A stretch of DNA of 17,155 nt from Hymenochaete sp. R1. Its lineage: Eukaryota > Basidiomycota > Agaricomycetes > Hymenochaetales > Hymenochaetaceae. Below are positions 10,218-17,155 of the stretch, one piece after another. The DNA lies in NCBI GenBank assembly GCA_019400425.1, contig JAFREE010000289.1, positions 1 through 17,155 of the forward strand, read 5' to 3'. The position numbers and the translations under genes are program-made. Within the stretch, counting starts at the first letter, position 1; each line of letters begins with the position of its first letter. The notes under the pieces were generated by a model. It saw nothing but the letters and a program-made list of their open reading frames with translations, was not told the origin of the DNA and did not search any database.

Positions 10218-10235
10218 ACACACACACACACACAT
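10218..10235. repeat. (CA)n dinucleotide repeat
   Basis: About nine CA units precede TGTGGC. This simple microsatellite accounts for the CVCV-type frames read on the minus strand here. Confidence 0.65.
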
Positions 10236-10750
10236 GTGGCTAAGAGAGAAAGAAAAACATGCGGGGAGGATTGTTCTGTGCATGCGAGCGTGTGCGATGG
10301 CCCGATGATCCATGATCCCTGTTTCTCTTTTCTTTCTTTGATAGATGCGGAAGGCGAGGCCGCAGCTTAGGCCAAGAGTGATAAGGGGGTTATGATGGTA
10401 ATAGAGATTGTATAGTGGTGCGATAGGTGAAGCTACGCCGCAGTCGGAACGGGGTACGGGAGCTGTGCAGGAGGAAAGATGAAAGCGCGGGGCAGGCACG
10501 GCCAAAGGAGAGGGAAAGAGGGAGTACTAGTCAGTGGGTGTGCCTAAGGTAGCCGGTGCGCGGGAGTCGGGAGTAACGGAAGAGATGAAAGGACGATGCT
10601 TTCTTTGTTTCAAAAGAATTGAATTGAAGGACTGAATGGGGAGTGCGAGGGAAGGAAACTGAAAAGGAGGATTTGAAAGCGAGAAGGGCAGCGAAGAGCG
10701 AGAATGAGGAGCTAGTGGATGGATTGGGAGAGATGAAAGGTGATTTGACA

Positions 10751-10790
10751 GGGACGGGATGGGATGGGATGGGATGAGACGAGACGAGAC
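10751..10790 (+). repeat. (GGGAT)n then (GAGAC)n pentamers with a quadruplex motif
   Basis: Five GGG tracts at 10751, 10756, 10761, 10766 and 10771 are separated by constant two-base loops, an ideal intramolecular G-quadruplex motif. The unit then mutates to GAGAC for three copies. It lies about 390 bp upstream of the cyclin ATG, in a strongly purine-rich stretch (about 10440-10790). It is also likely to be length-polymorphic. Confidence 0.8.
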
Positions 10791-10854
10791 GATTATACCG
10801 AGCGACCGATAGGAGGCGACTGGATTGCGACTGGACTGGACTGTCGCTGAATTC

Positions 10855-10873
10855 GCCGAATCCGAATCCGAAT
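10855..10873. repeat. (CCGAAT)3 hexamer repeat
   Basis: Three tandem CCGAAT units (TCGCCGAATCCGAATCCGAATG context) lie just upstream of the TATA-like element of the cyclin promoter. Confidence 0.55.
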
Positions 10874-10894
10874 GACTCCTCCTGCTAATAATCC

Positions 10895-11060
10895 ATATAT
10901 AGAAATATTACCCATTTGCGGATGAGAAAGAGACCCCGGAGACTGCTAATGAAGCTGTACCCACAGCCACAGTGTGTGGATGACATGACGCTCCTTGCTC
11001 TTCTCTCTTCTCGTCTCTGTCCTGTCCTTTATAACTAGCCCATCGCCCCTTCTCATGATG
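10895..11060 (+). promoter_or_regulatory. Probable core promoter of the cyclin gene
   Basis: A TATATAGAAA element near 10896-10905 is followed from about 10989 by a 60-base pyrimidine-rich tract (TCTTCTCTCTTCTCGTCTCTG). This TATA-then-CT-block arrangement is typical of well-expressed fungal genes and would place transcription starts at about 10960-11070. The strand composition switches from purine-rich upstream to pyrimidine-rich here. Confidence 0.5.
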
Positions 11061-11438
11061 GACCACTACCCCGCCCCTCTCCCAAACACTCTCCCCTCCG
11101 CTCTCGCTAGCTCCCTCGTCCACCCTCGACACCGACGGTCACATCCTCGTCCTCTCCACTCAACATGGACGCATCATACTGGCCACCCTTCCATCCTTCC
11201 CCAACCTCCTCTTCCTCATCGTCACCCACAAGAGTCAACTCGGGCGCCTCTTCCAGCTCATCCGTTTGCTCTGCCGACCTCCCCACTCTTGTCAGCAAAC
11301 CCCTCACGCCTCCCATCATCAACTTCCTCGTCGACCGTGTTCGTGATGCCGTTGAGCATGGGCTCGAGAGAACCCCAGGCTCGTCCAGAAACAAGTCCCG
11401 CCGTTATCAGTCATTCTCCCGGTCCGATGCCTCCGTAG
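11055..11438 (+). other. Upstream ORF overlapping the cyclin start
   Basis: Tandem ATGs at 11055 and 11058 open a 128-codon frame that runs past the cyclin ATG at 11165 in another frame and stops at 11436-11438. A shorter leader frame at 10986-11039 also exists. If transcription starts upstream of 11055, ribosomes would meet these ATGs first and cyclin translation would be reduced, as with the uORF of yeast CLN3. If the start site is after 11058 the ORF is not transcribed. The peptide itself has no recognisable domain. Confidence 0.3.
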
Positions 11439-12624
11439 ACCACGAGCGGCGATTCATCTACGACTTCACAGCATCCCTCCTGCGCCGCGCAGAAGTCACT
11501 TTTTCCGTCGTACTTGGCGCTCTCATCTACGTCGAGCGGGCCAAGCCCTATCTCCAAATTGCAGTCGAAGGTCCGTCTCGCCACTACCCTCTTTTTTCCC
11601 TTTGCATAGCATATACTGACTCACTTCTTTCGTTTGTTCAGAATGGGCACATCACCGCGTCCTCATGGGTTCTCTCATCGTCGCTGCAAAGTATCTGAAC
11701 GACGCCTCACTCAAGAATACACACTGGGCTTACAGTTCCGGTGTCTTCGGTCGGAGAGACGTACAACGCATCGAGCGCGAATTCCTCGACGTTCTCGAAT
11801 TCGACCTTTCCGTGCATGAGGAAGACCTCGTCCACGTTTGCAACCAACTCGTCGAAGCGGATGTGATCGAGGGCCTGAGGAAGCCGAAGGTGGACGTTGT
11901 GCACAGTCTGGAGGCAGTCAGGCGGATATGGGAGGAGAAGGCACGGACCGCGATGAAACTCGCACAGCACCAGGTCAAAGTACAGACGCAGGTGCGGCCG
12001 GAGAAGAGGCAAAAGTCAGACAGTATGGATATCGATGTCGAGGAAGAGCGCGGAAGGTACAAAGAACGCCGCACAGGTGCCTATGCCTCCGTTCCCGACC
12101 CGCGCGTTTCAGGCGCTCTATCTGTTTCGCCAACTTCCTCATCTCCTAGCTGCTCCTCTTCTTCCGCATCGCCAGCGAGCTCAAACTCGCCGCAAACGCC
12201 TCCGCCGTCTTCTGCATCAGCACCTTCTACCGCATACGAGTACCCTCATTACATCGTCCCTCGCGTTTCCACTGCCAGCAAATCAAGCTCCTTCCCTACC
12301 GTTATTTCCATTTCTTCTGCGTCTACACCGTCGCCTCGCGCATCTCTTCCACCTGCTCCCATCCCTCAGCCTCGGTCTTTCTTCCCCTTCTTCAAGGTGA
12401 ACGGCGGTCCAAAGCCCGCATTCCCTATTGCTTCCGATATGGATGCAGAGATGGAGGACGGGGGACTTTCGTTTGAAAGCCCCACTTGCATTGTTCCAAC
12501 TTACCGTGCGCGATCGAGGACTTCATCTCGAGCATCACCTTATGGCAGCGGTACAGGGAACCAGACGCACAAGCGCTCGAGTGCTCTGGCGATGTACCCA
12601 AGCTACGTAAACTTGGAAGCATAA
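11165..12624 (+). CDS. PCL-type (Pho85-partner-like) cyclin
   Basis: This cyclin should bind and activate a Pho85/Cdk5-type kinase. Exons are 11165-11570 and 11642-12624. The single 71-bp intron (GTCCGT...TTCAG) splits a Glu codon, giving AVEEWAHHRVLMG, and the product is 462 aa. Residues 1-50 are Ser/Pro-rich. The cyclin box covers about 92-205, with FTASLLRRAEVTFSVVLGAL, then IYVERAKPYLQIAVE, LIVAAKYLND (conserved Lys) and EREFLDVLEFDLSV (conserved Glu). These are hallmarks of the PCL1/2/9 group rather than of B-type or Cln cyclins. A basic cluster near 254-260 (RPEKRQK) may act in nuclear import. The C-terminal half is Ser/Pro-rich, with many SP/TP sites suited to kinase feedback and turnover. 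The ATG context is CAACATGG. The frame is intact, so this is the best-supported functional gene here. In yeast, Pcl1/Pcl2 act in G1 progression and polarity. That role here is by analogy. It is flanked by 7.5 kb and about 3.6-4.5 kb without supported genes. Confidence 0.9.
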
Positions 12625-13081
12625 GAGTCGAATACTCAGTCGGACATCATTCTGTTTTTTTTTATTCTCCTTTCTTGGTATGGGTCCGCGCAAGGGACAC
12701 CCGTCTTCGATGCACATTTTTATCCTTCTTCTTCCATGGGATTCATTTTCTTTGTCTCTGGCACATCGCGCACATTCATTCATTCAAACACGTTTCCACT
12801 TTTTTTCCACAGCAATTCCACTTCATTTGTTTATACTTCGCATTTTTCATTTGTTCTGTCCCCTCTTTTCCCATTGATCATTCTTTTCACGGCCACGGGC
12901 CTAGCCAATGCAATGCAATTCTTCCTCGATTTACCCTGTGACCCAAACACTTCTTTTCCAAGTTCTTGCCGCACCGAATGATTTACTTTACATTGCTCCA
13001 CTTTTTAAAAGCCTCCTTTCTCTAAGGATTCTTACTGTACATACGCTTCCAGCGTTTTCAGCGATACAGCCTTTTCCCTTC

Positions 13082-13663
13082 TCATCGGGTTGGCGGCTCC
13101 GCCTCACCGTGTTGTTCCTTTCCCGTCCTTTCCTTATTTTCTTGTACCACGCTCTGCTCTCGTCCAATCCTGACTGTGTTCTTCCCATGTGTGTTTCTTG
13201 TACTGTCATCGCTCCCTCCTGTCTCTGCCTGTAACTGCTTCGCAGCGGTTGAGTAACATCGCATCGCGATTGATATTCGATAACTAAAAAAAAACATAAA
13301 AATGCCATTTTGATAAGCTTCGCCATTGTTGCTGTAAGGACTCGGATATAAAGGCACACTCGACCCAGCCAGCGGGTGCACCTCCCCTGAAAACGGGAAT
13401 GCGACACACACGGCACTCCCGCGCATGTCCGTCCCCGTCTCTCCGACCGTTGATACTATATCTATAACTATACACTGATGCGATGCGATACCAGTAGTTC
13501 CGGTCCTCCTTCGTACATCCGTAGTCTCGCCGAGCTGAGACTGCGACTGCGAAAGTGCGACTAGTACTGCGACTGCGAACAGAAAGACCTCGAAGTTATG
13601 CAAAGTTTTACCGGAGTCGATATCGGAGTCGGAGTCGGAATCGGACGAATGGGCGGAAGACAT
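13082..13663 (-). CDS. Unrecognised ORF convergent with the cyclin, doubtful
   Basis: A 193-codon frame beginning MSSAHSSDSDSDSDIDSGK, then a hydrophobic stretch FEVFLFAVAVLVALS (about 26-40) and a polar remainder. The SDSD run is simply the translation of a GGAGTC/GGAATC repeat, and SQSQSQ comes from a GCGACT repeat. The length therefore partly reflects low-complexity DNA lacking stop codons. No domain is recognised. If expressed, it would be convergent with the cyclin, about 460 bp from its stop. Confidence 0.12.
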   Translation of the reverse strand: MSSAHSSDSDSDSDIDSGKTLHNFEVFLFAVAVLVALSQSQSQLGETTDVRRRTGTTGIASHQCIVIDIVSTVGETGTDMRGSAVCVAFPFSGEVHPLAGSSVPLYPSPYSNNGEAYQNGIFMFFFSYRISIAMRCYSTAAKQLQAETGGSDDSTRNTHGKNTVRIGREQSVVQENKERTGKEQHGEAEPPTR

Positions 13664-13715
13664 GGAAGGGGATCCAAGGTTCCCCGTCCATTCAAGTTAC
13701 TCACTAGTACTTGAC

Positions 13716-13726
13716 GACTCCGAGTC
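13716..13726. promoter_or_regulatory. Inverted repeat GACTC-C-GAGTC
   Basis: GACTCCGAGTC is an exact dyad with a one-base centre and contains one of the seven CTCCGAGTC copies. The dyad suggests that the 9-mer could be a binding site of a dimeric factor. Confidence 0.4.
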
Positions 13727-14449
13727 ACGATTTGGAGGACCTCCAGGGAACGCGGAACAGTGCCTTTTTTCGTATTTTGTATTATTATTATGATTCGTTT
13801 CTTTTTTCACGTTCGTTGAGTCTCGGAATCGTCGAATTGCTTGTGCGTGCGTGTCTTCATGTCGATCGGCCCGATGGAGTTGGGATATCCCGCCCCGCCG
13901 CTGCCGCCGTTTCTCGCCGATGACTGACGCGTCTCTTGTCTCGGTCTGGTCTCTGTCATCATCATGAACATTGGTATACGATTCTTGTGTATTCTTATTC
14001 ATCGATCTCGACGACGATTCCGCAGGTATGCTTACGAATTGTGATTGGTGCGTTTGCACAAATGCATTCTATAGAGCAATAGGGTGAGAGACTGGGTGAC
14101 TCGGAGGCCGCCGAGCTCGGTGGGATCGTTGTAAGCTAACAGTAAGCTTTGCCTTCCCACCTCATTGGAATGGACCACCCCTCCGAGTCGGTCTGTCATC
14201 GACCTTGATTCGACTGGTCGGAATTAATGTATGTATTTGGTCCGTAAAAGGAGCTTGTTGACGATGACGACTTAGTAACTAAGTGAAAAAAAAACTTGAA
14301 GCGAGGCCCCCGACATATGCGTGGTCTGTGTCTGCTGCGTTGGCGTTGCGTCGTGGATGCCCCTTGTGATAGAGTGTATTTTGAGAAGGACATTTCAAGT
14401 TTTTTCTTCGCACCCCACTCACTGGCATGCTCGTTCTGTTTGTTGGGCA

Positions 14450-14464
14450 ATAATATATATATTG
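14450..14464. repeat. AT-rich palindromic core AATATATATATT
   Basis: AATATATATATT in the context CAATAATATATATATTGC is a short easily melted palindrome. It is the most AT-rich short patch downstream of the cyclin and has no assigned role. Confidence 0.4.
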
Positions 14465-14782
14465 CTATTCATTTGTGCAGTGTTCAGTGTTCATTGTTCA
14501 TGATCCGTGCGTGCGTTTGCGTAGGTAGGCGCGCCATTTCAGCTGAATGACGCACCGACGCTCGATAATATTAACCCAGTCCAATCCAATTCATATGAAT
14601 ATCATGATCATGACATATTATTGCATCCTTGACCGACCGAGACCTCCGTATCCGGCGTCATTATTGGATACATCCATCATCTCACCTCCTCCTATCGAAA
14701 TCGGCCTGAAGTATCCACTTCAACTTATTTCGTTGCCCTCGTCAGGCCCCAGTCCAAGAGTCATCTAAGAGCGAACGTTTGA

Positions 14783-14804
14783 GGGCCTGGGTGTGGGTGT
14801 GGGG
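14783..14804 (+). other. G-quadruplex-forming tract
   Basis: Tracts GGG, GGG, GGG and GGGG are separated by loops CCT, TGT and TGT, all three bases. This is a regular intramolecular quadruplex motif, 2.2 kb downstream of the cyclin. Confidence 0.6.
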
Positions 14805-16222
14805 TAACTTGAAGGGGTCACGGTGGCTGGTGGAACCTGCGCCCGCCGCCGCTGCGCGTCATCGACTCATAATAACTTGCACACTCACGCTCATCTCTTT
14901 TGCTGGCCATTTTCTCTCCAGATCTAGCCCTCCCTGACATAGACTTGGACACGGCACTGGCATCAGGAGCTACGCACGGTTGCGCCACTTTGGTTGCTTC
15001 CGAGCCGCCTGGCTTAGGGACACTTTCTCTCCTTTAACTTGAAGCTCCCTCCCTCTTCCGATGATTGTCCTCAACGAAGAGAGGAGGGCAATCGAGCATC
15101 GTCATTTTTTGGCTCTTTCTTTGGGGCCGGTCTCGCCGGTCCGCTGCGCTGCTCGGCGTGTCCTCACGAATAAGTCAATCAGTGCCGGTGCCGATGCTCG
15201 TCGGACCTGTAGTGCGAATACCGCCCAATTTGCTGCATTTTTAGTAGTAATCAACCACGGTTGTGTCATTTTAGGATGAATTCCTGGCTTGAAGCTGTGT
15301 GTTCCGGTTGCGGCTTTGGGACCCTTGACGTCGTCGTCTCTTGCGGCGCGGTCGACCGCGCTGCGGCTGACGCGACGAATTTGCAACTTACTTTGCCACT
15401 AATAATAATATGCCTGTACATCACGAACATCAGCACCAGTGTCAATGCCACGCCGAGTCTCGTCGGCCACCAGGTCTGGATCGAGAGGATCGAGTGTCTT
15501 AGCTATTAGCGCGGCGTCGGACGCAGCAGAACAGAGCAGAGAATCATCAGACGCGGGAACAGCTCGGCATCCTCCTCTCCTCGCTTCAACTTGCAACCCA
15601 CCGCGCACAACACACCCCTCTCGATCGTCCGGGCCTGATTTCTCGACAAATATCACTTCACGAGTGCAAAAGCGCGTTTGCAAGCGGGCCGTCGCGTCAT
15701 CGTCTCGGCGTATCCACCCCCCGCAAATCCAATTCCGAGATTAACTCGTCGATCTTGGAAGGAGGGCCTGAAAGGTAGGTCTAGAGCTCTGGACGTCCCG
15801 CTTCGTTCTGGATCATGCAACTTGTCAACTCGGAGTCGGAGTCTCCGCAGAGTCTGCAAACTGCGCTTTCGTCCGTCAGGTACGGGGTCGATTTCGACCG
15901 ATCTACTCTGACTTCAAATATCGTCGAGTGCAATGTTTTGCATGTCTCGGGCGCCCTAACGATCGTGCCTGGGTTTCTTATGCGGAAGTTACATCTAAAG
16001 GCGGGTATTAGACTTTAACGGGGACTTATTTGTTGCGCCAGGGCGCCCAAGCGGGCCTCGCCGGCTTAGAGCCTGCATGGAAGGTAAAGGTAAGCGTTCA
16101 CTAAACAATCAACAATCTTCCTCGGGACTTGATCAGACCATTGTTAAATTCTATTCAAGCAGGTCGGTCTGGGGTCCCTGATCAGATTTCGTTCACGTTT
16201 GCAAGAATGCACTTTTTTTCAA

Positions 16223-16789
16223 TTATAGAAAAAGAGTATGGGGTATAGAAATGCCGTGTGTCGATGGACCGCCGATGTTTCTCCCTTTTAATTGCTCTGA
16301 TGCCGAAGAAGATGCATCCTGGCTAGGAAGGAATAAGCACACACGCCGGTCGGAGTGTGCAAGTACTCGTGGTACCACCTCCGACAACCAAACGATATTA
16401 AAGAATGGACGTCGGCGGACCGGTTCAAAGATCACGTAGCTGGGTTTGATATAGACGCCGGACGCAGTTCGAGAGAAGATGCCGGTCCTCATCGAAGTTG
16501 TTTGCGTAAGTCTTTTCGTCATCTCTGAACAGTCGGATGACATGGTCTTCTCGCCGAAAAACTAAGAAGACGCCCAATCCTCCCTTTCCAACACACCATC
16601 CTGCCGGAAACGAAGCAGAAAAGGGTAGAGACAGCACTGGTCAATCAATGATGCAAGTTCCTCCTGAAACTGAATGCTCATAGCCTTCAAGGGAAGCTTA
16701 TCCGTGATTTTTCTCCTCTTGGCGTGCGGTACTGGCAGGCCATGCAAAACATCACGAAGATAGGCTTGCATTTCAGAAGTACCCTCGAC
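16223..16789 (-). pseudogene. Unidentified minus-strand coding remnant near the right repeat
   Basis: Three overlapping minus-strand frames follow one another with protein-like composition. The first (16771-16562) reads MQAYLRDVLHGLPVPHAKRR, then helical sequence including EELASLIDQCCLYPFLLRFR. The second (to 16425) continues with REDHVIRLFRDDEKTYANNF. The third (to 16223) has YIKPSYVIFEPVRRRPFFNI. A possible 3' splice site (TTCATTAG) precedes the first. This could be one gene broken by two frame changes, or exons of an intact gene whose splice sites I cannot place. It is transcribed inward from the right repeat, where an element-encoded gene would often sit. I do not recognise the family and see no catalytic motif of a transposase or tyrosine recombinase. 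Confidence 0.3.
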
Positions 16790-17094
16790 CTCGACTATCC
16801 TTCTAATGAATTTTTAGAAAGTAAGTAATAATGAAAAGCATCGGAACATGAGCACGACGCGAGGCTGAGGCTCCAGCACAGCAACGCCGAGTACAAGACG
16901 GCCCGATTAGGCGCCCGAAGCTGACTCGATTGAATCAATATTGAGCAAAACGACCGTCGGTATCCGAAGGGAGGACCTCTGACTCCCTTTCTTTAGAGAC
17001 GCTCGGACCATCTGGGCGATTCTTAGGACAAGTTTTGCGGAACGCGATCATAATGGTGAGTCAACCGCGGCACTGGCCTTTCCGGATGAAAGGC
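16790..17094. other. Right flank inside the terminal repeat
   Basis: This 305-bp stretch has no supported gene. A short minus-strand frame starting near 17054 (MIAFRKTCPKNRPDGPSVSK) could be a 5' exon of the remnant at 16223-16789, but no convincing donor was found. A TGAGTCA site at 17057-17063 lies 93 bp from the right end, mirroring TGACTCA at 114-120 near the left end. Confidence 0.35.
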
Positions 17095-17155
17095 GGTGGA
17101 TTTAGGGTACGCGCACGCTTGGGTCTACATGCGTACACAGGGACTCAGAACAATA
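17095..17155 (-). repeat. Right terminal inverted repeat (61 bp)
   Basis: The reverse complement of the final 61 bases begins TATTGTTCTGAGTCCCTG and matches the left end at 56 of 61 positions without gaps. The central block GTACGCATGTAGACCCA is identical in both. The A at repeat position 37 weakens the internal hairpin seen in the left copy. Similarity ends exactly at repeat position 61. Confidence 0.9.

Larger units (their letters stand above)
3651..11164. other. 7.5-kb gene desert upstream of the cyclin
   Basis: No reading frame here carries a recognisable domain, plausible splicing or consistent codon use. Most frames overlap open frames on the other strand or come from simple repeats. 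The longest is 230 codons at 6973-7662 on the plus strand, without any family signature. The stretch holds microsatellites, palindromes, two quadruplex-forming G tracts, four copies of the 9-mer GACTCGGAG or its complement, and several MCB/SCB-like sites. I saw no LTR, target-site duplication or transposase relic. It may be an extended regulatory region for the cyclin, may encode non-coding RNA, or may be decayed mobile DNA. Confidence 0.65.
12625..16222. other. Downstream gene-poor region
   Basis: The first ~450 bases after the cyclin stop are T-rich (TTTTTTTTTATTC, repeated TTTTC runs) and probably hold its 3' UTR and polyadenylation region. The rest contains only scattered open frames on both strands with no family signature. 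It also holds three copies of the 9-mer GACTCGGAG or its complement (13718, 14098, 14181), a quadruplex motif at 14783, and GGAGTC/GCGACT simple repeats at about 13530-13645. I see no convincing gene, RNA gene or transposon. Confidence 0.55.

Noticed and set aside
11107..12074. Several long antisense frames across the cyclin gene
   Set aside because: They are shadows of the GC-rich third positions and Ser/Pro-rich coding sequence of the cyclin on the plus strand.
13697..14059. 120-codon minus-strand frame upstream of the 13082-13663 ORF, possibly a 5' exon
   Set aside because: It is polar low-complexity sequence with no credible donor/acceptor pair joining the two, so I could not support it as a gene.
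16223..16771. Possible FunK1-type fungal kinase fragment on the minus strand
   Set aside because: None of the kinase motifs (Lys of VAIK, HRD, DFG) is present and the similarity was only impressionistic.
1..17155. Starship-type giant element, Helitron or Polinton
   Set aside because: No DUF3435 tyrosine recombinase near an end, no Rep-helicase, no polymerase B or integrase. Starships also generally lack long TIRs and are described from ascomycetes.

Overview
The window looks like nuclear DNA of a filamentous basidiomycete, probably an agaricomycete. It has compact GT-AG introns of about 50-71 bp, a BTB/POZ protein of the type expanded in mushroom-forming fungi, a PCL (Pho85-partner-like) cyclin, and no bacterial or organellar signature. 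I found no rRNA, tRNA, CRISPR array, LTR or recognisable transposase or recombinase. Family calls rest on recognised motifs, not on a database search.

Layout: (1) The first and last 61 bases are near-perfect inverted copies of each other (56 of 61 positions match), so terminal inverted repeats (TIRs) bound the whole 17.2 kb. (2) From 1.2 to 3.7 kb lie two short, intron-rich plus-strand genes. One encodes a Q/P/H-rich coiled-coil protein with a C-terminal AT-hook. The other encodes a BTB/POZ protein whose frame is broken by a 7-bp tandem duplication. (3) From 3.65 to 11.16 kb there are about 7.5 kb with no gene I can support, only short repeats, palindromes, quadruplex-forming tracts and scattered cell-cycle-type sites. 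(4) From 11.17 to 12.62 kb there is an intact two-exon PCL-type cyclin gene. (5) From 12.6 to 16.2 kb there is another gene-poor stretch. (6) From 16.2 to 16.8 kb there is an unidentified, possibly broken minus-strand coding remnant next to the right TIR.

The proteins do not form an obvious pathway. A cyclin with unusually large flanking non-coding DNA sits beside a putative DNA-binding protein and a damaged BTB protein. The features most worth checking are the 61-bp TIR pair, a 9-mer (GACTCGGAG) with seven exact copies confined to the non-coding DNA flanking the cyclin, the cyclin leader with an overlapping upstream ORF and a quadruplex motif, and the BTB frameshift. The TIRs may mark a large non-autonomous element carrying host-like genes, or two unrelated small elements inserted in opposite orientation. 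The sequence alone does not decide this.
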